The notes under the pieces were generated by a model that worked only from the letters and a program-made list of their open reading frames with translations, did not search any database and had not been told where the DNA came from. DNA of 64,000 nt from Marinihelvus sp942491555 (lineage in GTDB: Bacteria; Pseudomonadota; Gammaproteobacteria; Xanthomonadales; SZUA-36), in the NCBI GenBank assembly GCA_942491555.1, contig CALOBN010000005.1, positions 806,001 to 870,000 on the forward strand, in the 5' to 3' direction. Positions 42,898 to 51,962 of this stretch are shown one piece after another (the first letter of the stretch is position 1; each line of letters opens with the position of its first letter). A program made the position numbers and the translations under genes.

Positions 42898-45090
42898 TCA
42901 GGGCGCCGGTGTATAGAACAAAGGCGGTTCACGCCGGCCAAAAGCGCCCAGGCCCTTGAGCCGCAGCTCCAGGAACAGTGCATCACGCTCGCCGCCGTTG
43001 CGGTCACGCAGATAGCGCCGGGCGGCCACCCTGAGTGCCCAACAGCAACTCTCGTATTCGACGCCAACCAGCGCTTCAAGCAAATCTGAATCCTCGAGCG
43101 AGTAGTTGACCCGTGAAAACAGTTTCCAGTTGTAATTGATCGGCCAGAAATAACGCACATCGAACTGATCGAGCCGGTCCCGCCGGAACCGGTACTCAAA
43201 AGCGAGGCGGTTGCCATTTTCGGTCGTATGTCCCAGACCAAAGACACCCACATCAAGTTCCTTGTTCTCCCAGCTCCATTCCACCCCGAGGCGCACATTG
43301 ATTCGATCCAGTGGGTGCCAGTTATATTGGGCGATAAAGGGCGAGGTGTTCTCATCCAGGGTTGGTTCGCCTGCGAGGGTGACTTCGGGCGACTCAAAGT
43401 AGATGATCTGACCCGCACTGAAGCTCCAGAGTTCCCGGCCATTCACATCACTGAAGCTGCGCATGCTGGCGGCGATGGTGAGCTGGCTGGCATTGGTTTG
43501 CCGGTCGGCGCCGGTAAAGCGGTTGGTGGCAAACAGCTGGGCGTAGCCAAAGGTGAAGTCGCCGGTGTCAAAGTCCGGCAGCTCCGATTGATCTTCAAAC
43601 GGCACATTGAGGTAAAAAAGACGCGGTTCCAGCGTGTGGCGGTTGCCATTGCCGGCGGTGCGCTCCAGAAAGGTTCCCGCATCCAGGCTGATGATGGGCA
43701 GCCCGCGGTCGGGCGAGTCGTTACCCTCCGCACCACGCAGGTCCAGGTCGTAGGTGGTGTAACGATAGCCCGCGGTTGCCTCGAAAAAGCCCCACGCTCT
43801 GTGGGTACCCCAGACCAGACTGGGAAACACGTCGAGGCGGGCGCCGATCGGGCCGGTTGAGCGGTCAAAATAGACCAGTTCGGAATCAAGCTCTACGCCG
43901 AATCCCTGGCGGCCCAGGGGTGCATCGAGGGTATAGGCCAGGCGCGGAACGCGACGGTAGGGTTCCTCATTGGGTCCTACCGAGTCATCAATCACCTGGA
44001 AGTCGTCGAACAGTGCCGAAAAAATCCAGTACCGGCCGGCGCCGTCCAGGTTCGCATTGCTGCGCAGAAACTGGCGCGAAGTCTGTGCCAGGTCGCCACC
44101 AAAATCCTGGAAGTACTCGTTGTCGCTGACCCGTTCCAGGTCTATCGCCGATCGCCAGTTGTTGTTGATGGCCATGTTCCAGCGGGTCAGGTAGCGCCAG
44201 CGGTCCTCGTCAGTTGCCTTGTCCGAGGGCATATAGTCGCCATCAAGCAAGCTCAGCGTGCGGCGGGTCAGCAACCGGTACTCCGCCGATAGCATGAAGC
44301 CGCGGTCGGTAAAGTAACGTGGCGTGATGGTGGCATCCTGTTGCGGGGCAATGTTCCAGTAGTAGGGAATGCTGACCTCGACCCCATTGTCGTTCGCTGT
44401 GCTGAACGAGGGATACAGAAACCCGCTTTTGCGCCGGTCGTCGATCGGGAAGCTCATCCAGGGCAGGTACAGAATCGGTACCTTGCCGAGTTTCAGTTTG
44501 GCGCCGCGGGCAATGCCCACACCATCGTCATGGCGCAGTTCGAGTTCACGTGCGGTGAGCCGCCACGCTGGCTCATCCCCCGGGCAGGTGGTAAACCACA
44601 GGTTAACCAGCTCCGAGCGCTGGCCATTGGCAAAATACAGCGTATCGGCGCCGCCCTGGGCGGTGGAGCCCACCAGCTTGTAGTTCAGATTGGTGAAATC
44701 GCCGCTTTCCTCGATAATCCCGACCTGGCCGCTGGCAGCGGCCAGTTCCAGCTGGTCATCGCGATAGATCAGGGGAGTGCTGAAGGTTACCTGCCCGTTG
44801 TCCAGCTGATAGGTCAGGACTTCCGTGGACAGGTATTGATCGGCCCGGAAGAACTCAACGTTGCCAACTGCCTGGGCGCGACTTTTGTTGGTCGCGACAA
44901 AGTCGTTTGCGCGAACATCCAGCGGTGCGCCACTGCGGTCAGGTATCGGGCCAAGTTGTGGCGCCAGCGCCGGCTCCGGACAAGCCAGTATCTCAGCGTC
45001 GTCTGCGACGGCGGTTGTCAGGGCAATCAGGTTGAGGATGAGCACGCCGGCCGTCCCGTAGAACGCCCGCCTGGCGAATGAACAATGCAC
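42898..45090 (-). CDS. lptD: LPS-assembly protein LptD
   Basis: A 730-residue outer-membrane barrel with a signal peptide ending TTAVA-DD, an N-terminal OstA jelly-roll domain (about 60-165) and the LptD barrel. The four cysteines needed for its interdomain disulfides are present: C37 (ILACPEP), C169 (FTTCPGDEPAW) and a CC pair near the C-terminus (YESCCWALRVAARRYL). It inserts lipopolysaccharide into the outer leaflet. The only plausible start is GTG at 45090. Confidence 0.96.
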   Translation of the reverse strand: MHCSFARRAFYGTAGVLILNLIALTTAVADDAEILACPEPALAPQLGPIPDRSGAPLDVRANDFVATNKSRAQAVGNVEFFRADQYLSTEVLTYQLDNGQVTFSTPLIYRDDQLELAAASGQVGIIEESGDFTNLNYKLVGSTAQGGADTLYFANGQRSELVNLWFTTCPGDEPAWRLTARELELRHDDGVGIARGAKLKLGKVPILYLPWMSFPIDDRRKSGFLYPSFSTANDNGVEVSIPYYWNIAPQQDATITPRYFTDRGFMLSAEYRLLTRRTLSLLDGDYMPSDKATDEDRWRYLTRWNMAINNNWRSAIDLERVSDNEYFQDFGGDLAQTSRQFLRSNANLDGAGRYWIFSALFDDFQVIDDSVGPNEEPYRRVPRLAYTLDAPLGRQGFGVELDSELVYFDRSTGPIGARLDVFPSLVWGTHRAWGFFEATAGYRYTTYDLDLRGAEGNDSPDRGLPIISLDAGTFLERTAGNGNRHTLEPRLFYLNVPFEDQSELPDFDTGDFTFGYAQLFATNRFTGADRQTNASQLTIAASMRSFSDVNGRELWSFSAGQIIYFESPEVTLAGEPTLDENTSPFIAQYNWHPLDRINVRLGVEWSWENKELDVGVFGLGHTTENGNRLAFEYRFRRDRLDQFDVRYFWPINYNWKLFSRVNYSLEDSDLLEALVGVEYESCCWALRVAARRYLRDRNGGERDALFLELRLKGLGAFGRREPPLFYTPAP

Positions 45091-45125
45091 GCTGAGCCTT
45101 GGCCGTGGAAATCCGCGCTACCGTG

Positions 45126-46250
45126 TCACAAAATGCGGAGCGGTTCAATGAGTGTAATGCCTGTTGTCACCTCCGGACAGGGAGTTTCCAGCCAGGCCGC
45201 AAGGCTGGCCTTGTCCATCTCAGCCTTTGCCGCGACCAGCCGGTGGAAGGCTGCGAAATTCCCGTTTGCCTCCAGCCACAGGCTCTCAAAGGCACACAGG
45301 CCGCCTGTATAACTGCCTATAAGTGCCAGGTCGGCGTTATTGGGCGGCGGATTGAACCATCCACCGTACCAATCGCGGCCCGCCCAGGTATCGATCACCA
45401 TTTGCTGATAATGATCTTCGAGGTCATTGAACAGGCGCTTCTTCTGAGACGCCAGATATTCCTCATCACCGCCGCCGGCATACAGCTGCGCCAGGGCCGT
45501 GCGGGTGGCGCTCAGCAGGCGGATAAAATCACCGCTTGCGGCCTCGCGTGCTTCCCACTGGGCCAGACCCGGCATATCACCGCGTTTATTCATCCAGGCA
45601 CGGACCCCTTGTTGTGCAACAAAGGTGGCATAGGACTCGTTGAATTCGGTGGCGCCACGTACATAGACCGATTGATGCGCCAACTCGTGAATCAGCACTT
45701 CGGCCAGGTCGGCAACGGGGCCGGACAACATGGTGCCCAGAATCGGGTCATCAAACCAACCCAGGGTGGAATAAGCAGTGGCGCGGGATACGGACACATC
45801 CAGTTGTTTATCCCGCAACTTGCCGGCGAAACGATCTGCATCATCCTGATCAAAGTACCCGCGGTAGGGGACACAGCCGGCCACCGGGAAACACCAGCGC
45901 TTGGGCTTGAGAGCATAAGCGGGCGTTGCCACCACGTTCCAGGTAACGGCCACGCCCTCCATGGGTACATAGCTCTGATAACTGTCCCCGGCAGGCAGGC
46001 CCAGCTCCTGATCAGCAAAGACTATGATGGCCTGCGCGTTCCGCAGTTGCTGCGCGGTTGCACTGTCCGGCGGTAACTTTGCCAGGGCCTCCTCGACCGG
46101 CTCGCGCGAGCCCATCAGGGAAAGGTGTCCGGAAATCGCCTGTGTGTAGTAAGCAGGGCTGGCGCAAGCGGTTAATAGCCCCGTTGCGATAATCGCCAGC
46201 GCGGCTCTACAGCGCGTGGCGATCGGCCTGAATACTGCTTGCAAGCTCAC
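45126..46250 (-). CDS. Putative zinc aminopeptidase lipoprotein (PF10023-like)
   Basis: A 374-residue protein with a lipoprotein signal (GLLTACASP, lipobox cysteine near residue 29) and a zinc-peptidase motif HELAHQ followed by FNESYATFVAQQG, whose glutamate is the likely third ligand. It resembles the predicted aminopeptidase family PF10023. It probably sits on the periplasmic face of a membrane. The start is GTG overlapping the msrB stop by 4 bases (GTGA). Activity and substrates are unknown. Confidence 0.85.
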   Translation of the reverse strand: MSLQAVFRPIATRCRAALAIIATGLLTACASPAYYTQAISGHLSLMGSREPVEEALAKLPPDSATAQQLRNAQAIIVFADQELGLPAGDSYQSYVPMEGVAVTWNVVATPAYALKPKRWCFPVAGCVPYRGYFDQDDADRFAGKLRDKQLDVSVSRATAYSTLGWFDDPILGTMLSGPVADLAEVLIHELAHQSVYVRGATEFNESYATFVAQQGVRAWMNKRGDMPGLAQWEAREAASGDFIRLLSATRTALAQLYAGGGDEEYLASQKKRLFNDLEDHYQQMVIDTWAGRDWYGGWFNPPPNNADLALIGSYTGGLCAFESLWLEANGNFAAFHRLVAAKAEMDKASLAAWLETPCPEVTTGITLIEPLRIL

Positions 46251-46657
46251 TCATCGTCGGCCGCTGCCGGGTGGAAGACCAGCGAGGCGGAGTTGATGCA
46301 ATAACGCTGGCCGGTCGGAGGCGGGCCATCCGGGAAGATATGGCCCAGATGGGCATCGCAGCGCGGGCACAGCAGTTCGGTACGAATCATGCCCAGGCTC
46401 AGATCGCGCTTGTGCACAATGCCGGCCTGTTCCAGTTCACCATCAAAACTGGGCCACCCGCATCCAGAGTGAAACTTGCTGCTGGAGTCGAAGAGCTCAT
46501 GGCCGCAGCACACACAGGCATAGGAGCCCTGCTCGAAGAAGTCATCATACTGGCCGGTAAACGGCCGCTCGGTACCTGCCTTGCGGGTCACCCGGTATTG
46601 TTCCTCGGTGAGCTGGCTGCGCCATTCTTCTTCAGTTTTTTCGATTTTTTTGGTCAT
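46247..46657 (-). CDS. msrB: Peptide methionine (R)-S-oxide reductase
   Basis: A 136-residue MsrB. Zinc cysteines C48/C51 (CVCC) and C97/C100 (CPRC) and catalytic C120 in RYCINSASL are all present. It reduces methionine-R-sulfoxide in proteins and has no export signal. It is the first gene of the leftward run to apaH. The 220 bases upstream, to the VOC gene, hold no other clear feature. Confidence 0.96.
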   Translation of the reverse strand: MTKKIEKTEEEWRSQLTEEQYRVTRKAGTERPFTGQYDDFFEQGSYACVCCGHELFDSSSKFHSGCGWPSFDGELEQAGIVHKRDLSLGMIRTELLCPRCDAHLGHIFPDGPPPTGQRYCINSASLVFHPAAADDE

Positions 46658-46877
46658 GACATTTCACTCATGAAATCACATTGCTGTAAATAAACCCGCC
46701 AAGTATAGCGCCGGGCGACAAGGGCACAATGAAGCGGATGCAGAGGGTCGCCAGGCGGGATAAAAAGCGCTGTTGTGCAAAGCCCGTGGTATTGGGGTTG
46801 CACGATAGGCTGCGTGCCACAGAAGGTTTAATATGATAAAAATTATTGGCCCGGTAACAGGACAACAGGACAGGCTC

Positions 46878-47324
46878 ATGAACGAAACCTCATCAGGTCT
46901 GCAAACGGCCGGGCCTTTTCACCTGGCGATTCCGGTTGACGATCTCGCTGCTGCCCGGCATTTCTATGGCCAGGTGTTTGGTTGTGCCGAGGGCCGCAGC
47001 GCCAGCCACTGGATCGATTTTGATTTCTTCGGACACCAGTTGGTGTGTCATCTTGATGAGCAGGCATCTGCCGGATCACTGGCCAATGCCGTTGATGGCG
47101 ATGCAGTGCCGGTGCCACATTTCGGCGTGGTGCTGTCCATGACGGACTGGCAGGCATTGAGCGAACGACTGCAAGGCCATGGCGTTGCCTTTGTCATTGA
47201 GCCGAAGATACGTTTTGCCGGACAGCCTGGTGAACAGGCGACGTTTTTTCTTCGCGATCCGGCCGGTAACGCGCTGGAGTTCAAGGCGTTTGCAGACCCT
47301 TCCCGGTTGTTCGCGACAAGCTAA
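46878..47324 (+). CDS. VOC-family (glyoxalase/dioxygenase fold) protein
   Basis: The sequence FHLAIPVDDLAAARHFYGQVFG and the later FFLRDPAGNALEFKAF mark the vicinal oxygen chelate fold. Metal ligands are probably H in FHLAIP, H in PHFGVVL and E in LEFKAF. The FDFFGHQLVCHL stretch fits a widespread uncharacterised group whose substrate is unknown. The ATG at 46878 (148 residues) has an AGG upstream and suits homologue lengths; an ATG at 46833 with GAAGG before it is a real alternative that adds 15 residues. Confidence 0.85.
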   Translation: MNETSSGLQTAGPFHLAIPVDDLAAARHFYGQVFGCAEGRSASHWIDFDFFGHQLVCHLDEQASAGSLANAVDGDAVPVPHFGVVLSMTDWQALSERLQGHGVAFVIEPKIRFAGQPGEQATFFLRDPAGNALEFKAFADPSRLFATS

Positions 47325-47331
47325 CGACAGC

Positions 47332-49212
47332 TTACAGATCCGCACCCCGCAGGGCCCGTACCGCTGCTTCCACCCGCTCAGCAGTTGCTTCCGCAGCTGG
47401 TATCGGTTCGCCCACCCGCAGTTCTACGATTTGCCAGAGTTTGCGCGGGCGGCGCTTGTGCAGCGGGTCGCTGCGGCTGAATAGCGAACCCCACAGGTTG
47501 CACAAGGCCATCGGAACCACAGTGACGGGTCGTCGCGCGATGATCTTGTCGATTCCCGGGCGGAACGGTTCGATCTCGCCGGTTCTGGTGATGCCACCCT
47601 CGGGGAAAATACCTACCGGCTGCCCCGTGGCCAGCTCTGCATCAATGCGCTCCCAGGCCTCGGCGAGGACTTCGGGGTGGGTTTTTTGTGACCCGATCGG
47701 AATCGCCTTGCCGGCATCAAACACCCAGCGCAGCAGCGGCGTGCGATAGATTCCGTGGTGCATAACGAAACGTACCGGGCGTCGCACCAGCCCGCCTATA
47801 ATCAGCGGATCAACAAAGCTCACGTGGTTGGCTGCCAGCAGCACGGGCCCTTCCTCGGGAATATTCTCCAGCCCGCTTGCGCGCACCCGGTACAGGCTGT
47901 GGATCAGAATCCAGCCAAGAAAACGCAGCAGAAACTCGGGTACGAGCAGGTAGATGTACAGGGCCACCACAGCATTGAGTATGGCCGTCACCATGATCAA
48001 CTGTGGAATACTGAATCCGGCCTGACCCAGCAAGACCATGGCAAACAGGGCGGAGATCACCATGAAAAGCGCGTTCAGAATATTGTTGCCGGCGATGATC
48101 CGTGACCGCCGCGTGGCATCTGAGCGTTGTTGCACCAGGGCATACAGTGGCACGATGTAAAAGCCGCCAAAGATGCCGATCATGGTGAGGTCCAGCACGA
48201 TTCGCCAGTTTTCCGGAGAAGCGAAAAACGCACCCAGTGTGAGCCCCGGCGTGGGCGATGCCGGGCTGGCAAAGTACAGATCCAGGGCAAACACGGTAAG
48301 CCCGATGGAACCCAGTGGCACCAGGCCGATTTCCACATCGCCACCAGAGAGCTTTTCACACAGCAGGGAACCACTGCTGATGCCGATGATGAACATACCC
48401 AGTAGTGCAGACATGAGCGCGGCATCACCGCCAATCACGTTCTGGGTGTAACTTGGAACCTGCACCAGGACCGTGGCGCCGAAGAACCAGAACCAGGAAA
48501 TGCCCAGCACACCGTGCAGCACCGTACGGTTGCCGCCGAGCATGCGCAGGTTTCGAACCGTTGCGGTGAACACATTCCAGTTAATCTTCAGTTCCGGATC
48601 GACGGCCGCTGCCGGCGGCACGCGCAGACTGATCAGCCAGCCGGCCACCGCGACAGCCAGGGCGGCAACAGACACCCAATATGGCCAGGCGGTGTCAATG
48701 CCCGCCAGCAGTGGTCCGGCAATCGTGCCACCCAGAATAGCCACGAAGGTACCCATTTCGACCAGCGCGTTGCCCCCGACCAGCTCACGCCGCCCAAGCA
48801 CCTGCGGCAGAATGCCGTACTTGATCGGCCCGAATACCGTCGACTGAATGCCGAGCAGAAACAGCACTGTGAACAGCAGTGGCAATGAGTCGAGCCAGAA
48901 GCCGACCGTGGCCAGCAGCATGATGATGACTTCAAACAGCTTGATGTTGCGAATCTGCGCGGATTTTTCAAACTTGTCGGCAAACTGGCCAAACAGCGCT
49001 GAGAAGAGGAAGAAGGGCAGGATAAAGACCATGGCGCTGAAGTTCACCAGCTGGTCGGTGTTCAGCCCTGCCAGCTGGGCGCCTTTGAAGACCAGCAGTG
49101 CCGCCAGGGCATTTTTGAAAATGTTGTCATTCAGGGCGCCGAGCGCCTGCACCAGGAAAAACGGCGCAAAGCGTCGCTCGCCAAACAAGCTGAATTGTGA
49201 GCGATTTGACAC
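47332..49212 (-). CDS. LplT-like MFS transporter fused to a PlsC-type acyltransferase
   Basis: A 626-residue fusion. Residues 1 to about 420 are a 12-helix MFS domain like the lysophospholipid flippase LplT (LGALNDNIFKNALAALLVF). Residues about 435-626 are a glycerolipid acyltransferase with NHVSFVDPL (the HX4D motif) and FPEGGITR. It probably flips lysophospholipid inward and re-acylates it, a phospholipid repair function. The acyl-ACP synthetase domain of E. coli Aas is missing here. The start is GTG; nupC-like gene ends 9 bases upstream. Confidence 0.9.
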   Translation of the reverse strand: MSNRSQFSLFGERRFAPFFLVQALGALNDNIFKNALAALLVFKGAQLAGLNTDQLVNFSAMVFILPFFLFSALFGQFADKFEKSAQIRNIKLFEVIIMLLATVGFWLDSLPLLFTVLFLLGIQSTVFGPIKYGILPQVLGRRELVGGNALVEMGTFVAILGGTIAGPLLAGIDTAWPYWVSVAALAVAVAGWLISLRVPPAAAVDPELKINWNVFTATVRNLRMLGGNRTVLHGVLGISWFWFFGATVLVQVPSYTQNVIGGDAALMSALLGMFIIGISSGSLLCEKLSGGDVEIGLVPLGSIGLTVFALDLYFASPASPTPGLTLGAFFASPENWRIVLDLTMIGIFGGFYIVPLYALVQQRSDATRRSRIIAGNNILNALFMVISALFAMVLLGQAGFSIPQLIMVTAILNAVVALYIYLLVPEFLLRFLGWILIHSLYRVRASGLENIPEEGPVLLAANHVSFVDPLIIGGLVRRPVRFVMHHGIYRTPLLRWVFDAGKAIPIGSQKTHPEVLAEAWERIDAELATGQPVGIFPEGGITRTGEIEPFRPGIDKIIARRPVTVVPMALCNLWGSLFSRSDPLHKRRPRKLWQIVELRVGEPIPAAEATAERVEAAVRALRGADL

Positions 49213-49221
49213 CGCCCCGGT

Positions 49222-50493
49222 TTAACCTGCCAGGGTGGTCAATACGCCCGCGATTGTCGCGGTCATCATGGTCGCGATGGTGCCGCCAAACACGGCGCGC
49301 AGTCCCAGGCGGGCGATGTCGCCGCGCCGCTCCGGCGCGAGCCCGCCGATGCCGCCAATCTGAATCGCAATGGACGAGAAATTGGCAAAGCCGCACAGCG
49401 CGTAAGTGGCAATCAGAACCGAGTGCGGCTGCAGGGTGTCTTTGATCTCATTAAGGCTGGAATAGGCCAGAAACTCATTAGCGATTACTTTCTCGCCGAT
49501 CAGTCCACCTACCGCCACTGCATCCACGCCCGGCACGCCAATGACCCACGCCAGGGGCGCCAGCAGATAGCCAAGAATCAGCTTCAGGGACAGCGGTTGC
49601 CCCAGGGTGGCTTCCAGTCCGGTCACCTGGCCCAGCACGGCGAGTGGCCAGTCGAGCATCGCCAGCAGGGCGATAAAGGCCAGCAGCATTGCGCCCACGT
49701 TGAGTGCCAGCTTGAGGCCATCGGCAGCGCCGTTGGCGGCTGCTTCGATAACGTTGCCGGCGGTTTTCTCCACATTGAGGCGCACCGTACCCTTGGTCAG
49801 GGACTCCTCGGTTTCCGGGCGCAGAATCTTGGCGATGACGATGGTCGCCGGGGCGGCCATGACGCTGGCTGCAAGCAGGTGGCGCGCATAGAACAGCTGC
49901 TGTTCCGGGTCGGTTCCACCCAGCAAGGCAATGTAGGCCGCCAGCACGGCGCCGGCGATGGTGGCCATGCCGCCGATCATCATGGTAAGCAATTCCGACT
50001 CGGTCATGCGTGCGATGTACGGGCGCACCACCAACGGTGCCTCGGTTTGTCCGACAAAAACGTTTGCGGCCACGGCCAGGGATTCGGAGCCGGATACGTT
50101 CATGACCTTCTGCATCACGTAGGCCATGCCCTTAACGATCCACTGCATGATGCCCAGGTGATACAGCACGCCCATCAGCGAGGCAAAGAAAATAATCGTC
50201 GGCAACACCTGGAAAGCGAATACAAAGCCAAACTTTGCCGGATCTGCCATGTCGTTGAAAATGAAACTGGAACCGACCATGGCAAAGCTGATCACTTTGA
50301 CGAAGATCGCCGAGAGGAATTCAAACAGGGCGCGTCCGCCGGGCACGAGGATGACGAAGATGGCAAACGCCAGCTGCAGTCCGATGCCCGCTGCAACCAG
50401 GCGCCAGTTGATATTGCGCCGGTCCAGGGACAGACACCAGACCAGGCCGAGCAGTACAGTGAGTCCGAATACTCCGAACGCGATGCTTGTCAT
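49222..50493 (-). CDS. Concentrative nucleoside transporter (CNT/NupC family)
   Basis: From the ATG at 50493 the protein has 423 residues, about ten membrane helices and the CNT motifs VFVGQTEAPLVVRPYI, GGMATIAGAVLAAYI and the C-terminal ANFSSIAIQIGGIGGLAPERR. It imports nucleosides with Na+ or H+. A GGAG lies 8 bases before the ATG. An in-frame extension to 50628 would overlap the MATE gene and add a non-homologous proline-rich stretch, so it is rejected. Confidence 0.93.
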   Translation of the reverse strand: MTSIAFGVFGLTVLLGLVWCLSLDRRNINWRLVAAGIGLQLAFAIFVILVPGGRALFEFLSAIFVKVISFAMVGSSFIFNDMADPAKFGFVFAFQVLPTIIFFASLMGVLYHLGIMQWIVKGMAYVMQKVMNVSGSESLAVAANVFVGQTEAPLVVRPYIARMTESELLTMMIGGMATIAGAVLAAYIALLGGTDPEQQLFYARHLLAASVMAAPATIVIAKILRPETEESLTKGTVRLNVEKTAGNVIEAAANGAADGLKLALNVGAMLLAFIALLAMLDWPLAVLGQVTGLEATLGQPLSLKLILGYLLAPLAWVIGVPGVDAVAVGGLIGEKVIANEFLAYSSLNEIKDTLQPHSVLIATYALCGFANFSSIAIQIGGIGGLAPERRGDIARLGLRAVFGGTIATMMTATIAGVLTTLAG

Positions 50494-50581
50494 CCAATGA
50501 CTCCGGGGCAGGGGCGGAACCGCCCGCTCTTGGAGTGGCAATGTAGCTTGCGTTGCCGGTGCAGGCAAACCCGCCGGCTGA

Positions 50582-51946
50582 TTATATTTCGATACTGGCC
50601 CATTTCCGGCCTGCCCATTGCTGCGCACACACCAGGGCCTGCCCCAGACGATAGATGGCGTTCAGGATCCACACGCCAAGCAGACCAAAGCCCAACAGGG
50701 GCCCCACCAGAAAGGCCAGTGGCAGGAAGAATGCCCATTGCGACAGGGTGCTGATCCACATGGCGCGTCGTGTATCGCCGGCGCCAATCAGTCCGTTCAT
50801 CAGCACCATGCCGGCGCAGTCCATGCCCAGCACGACGGCCCAGATGATGAAGGGCCAGTAGGCCAGGTCGCGGGTTTCCGGGTTGGTCAGGAACAGTGCC
50901 AGCAATGGTTTGGCGAAGATCATTACCAGTACGCTCAGCACCGTGCCGTAGATAAATGTCAGCTTTGCGCAGTCCCAGCCCCAGCGCACGGCATCCTCAA
51001 TGTCCTTGCGCCCCAGGGCGTTGCTGACCAGGGTGGTGCAGGCCAGTGCAATACCGAAGGCCGGCAACAGGGCCGTGATGTGAAAGGTCGTGAGTACATT
51101 CACCGCTGCCACTTCCGCCGTACCAATGCGGCCGACAATCCACACCAGCGCGACCAGCCCGGCGGAGAAAAACAGCTGCTGAAGACTCGCGGGCAGGGAC
51201 AGGGTGAACTGCTGCCACAGCGTGCTGCGCGTGGGAACACGATCCAGAAAACCGCGATCACGTGCATGTTGCCAGCCGAAGTAGAAGTACACGGCAGTTC
51301 CCAGGTACAGGGAAATGGTCGTGGCCAGGCCGGCGCCATAAACGCCCATCTCCGGTGCGCCAAGATTGCCGAAAATCAGCACCCAGTTCAGGAAGATATT
51401 CACCGCATGCATGATCAGGAGCGTGCGCAGATAGATTCCGGTCAGGTGGATGGCACTCCAATAGCCGCGAAACGAGAAATTCATGCCCACCGCCACCATG
51501 CTGAGCAGGCGGACCTGCAGGTACGGGGCGCCCAGCTCCGCAACAGCCGGGTCCGTGGTCAACCATTGGAAAACCCAGGGCGTGGCCAGGTACATCACGG
51601 CGCACAGGGGTACGCCAATAATCAGGGCCAGAAGCAGGCCGCCATTGAGCGGTACGGCGGTCTCATGATCGCGGCCTTCGCCCAGACGTCGCGCTGCCAG
51701 CGCCTGAACGCCGGCTGACAGCCCGATAATGATCGCAATCGCCATGTAGTTGGCAAAACCGCCCAGGCCGGTGGCGGCCAGGGCTGCATCGCCCAGGCGC
51801 CCGACCATACCGATATCCACCAGGTTGAGTACGTTTTGCGACATCATGCCGCCCATGATGGGCAGCGCGAGGGGCCAGATTGCTTTGCGCCGCTGCGCTT
51901 CAGGCACCAGTCGGGACAGGCTTTGCCAGATGGCCAGTTGCCTCAT
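50582..51946 (-). CDS. MATE-family efflux transporter
   Basis: A 454-residue protein with 12 predicted helices and the MATE pattern (LALPIMGGMMSQNVLNLVDIGMVGRLGDAALAA in pieces, later LVSNALGRKDIEDA). It probably expels cationic compounds using Na+ or H+. The ATG at 51946 comes 16 bases after the prfC stop; the frame open to 52114 is only overlap with prfC. No strong ribosome site is visible, so translation may be coupled to prfC. Confidence 0.92.
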   Translation of the reverse strand: MRQLAIWQSLSRLVPEAQRRKAIWPLALPIMGGMMSQNVLNLVDIGMVGRLGDAALAATGLGGFANYMAIAIIIGLSAGVQALAARRLGEGRDHETAVPLNGGLLLALIIGVPLCAVMYLATPWVFQWLTTDPAVAELGAPYLQVRLLSMVAVGMNFSFRGYWSAIHLTGIYLRTLLIMHAVNIFLNWVLIFGNLGAPEMGVYGAGLATTISLYLGTAVYFYFGWQHARDRGFLDRVPTRSTLWQQFTLSLPASLQQLFFSAGLVALVWIVGRIGTAEVAAVNVLTTFHITALLPAFGIALACTTLVSNALGRKDIEDAVRWGWDCAKLTFIYGTVLSVLVMIFAKPLLALFLTNPETRDLAYWPFIIWAVVLGMDCAGMVLMNGLIGAGDTRRAMWISTLSQWAFFLPLAFLVGPLLGFGLLGVWILNAIYRLGQALVCAQQWAGRKWASIEI

Positions 51947-51962
51947 CGACGGTGGCTGCAGG

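Noticed and set aside
46654..46671. Five-codon mini-frame (ATG AGT GAA ATG TCA TGA) overlapping the msrB start, with an ATTTCA/TGAAAT inverted repeat
   Set aside because: Could be translational coupling, but so short an element arises easily by chance and has no support beyond the sequence.
49423..50754. Open frame of 443 codons opposite the nucleoside transporter
   Set aside because: It reads as antisense of CNT and MATE sequence, is rich in His, Gln and Gly without any motif, and spans two real genes.
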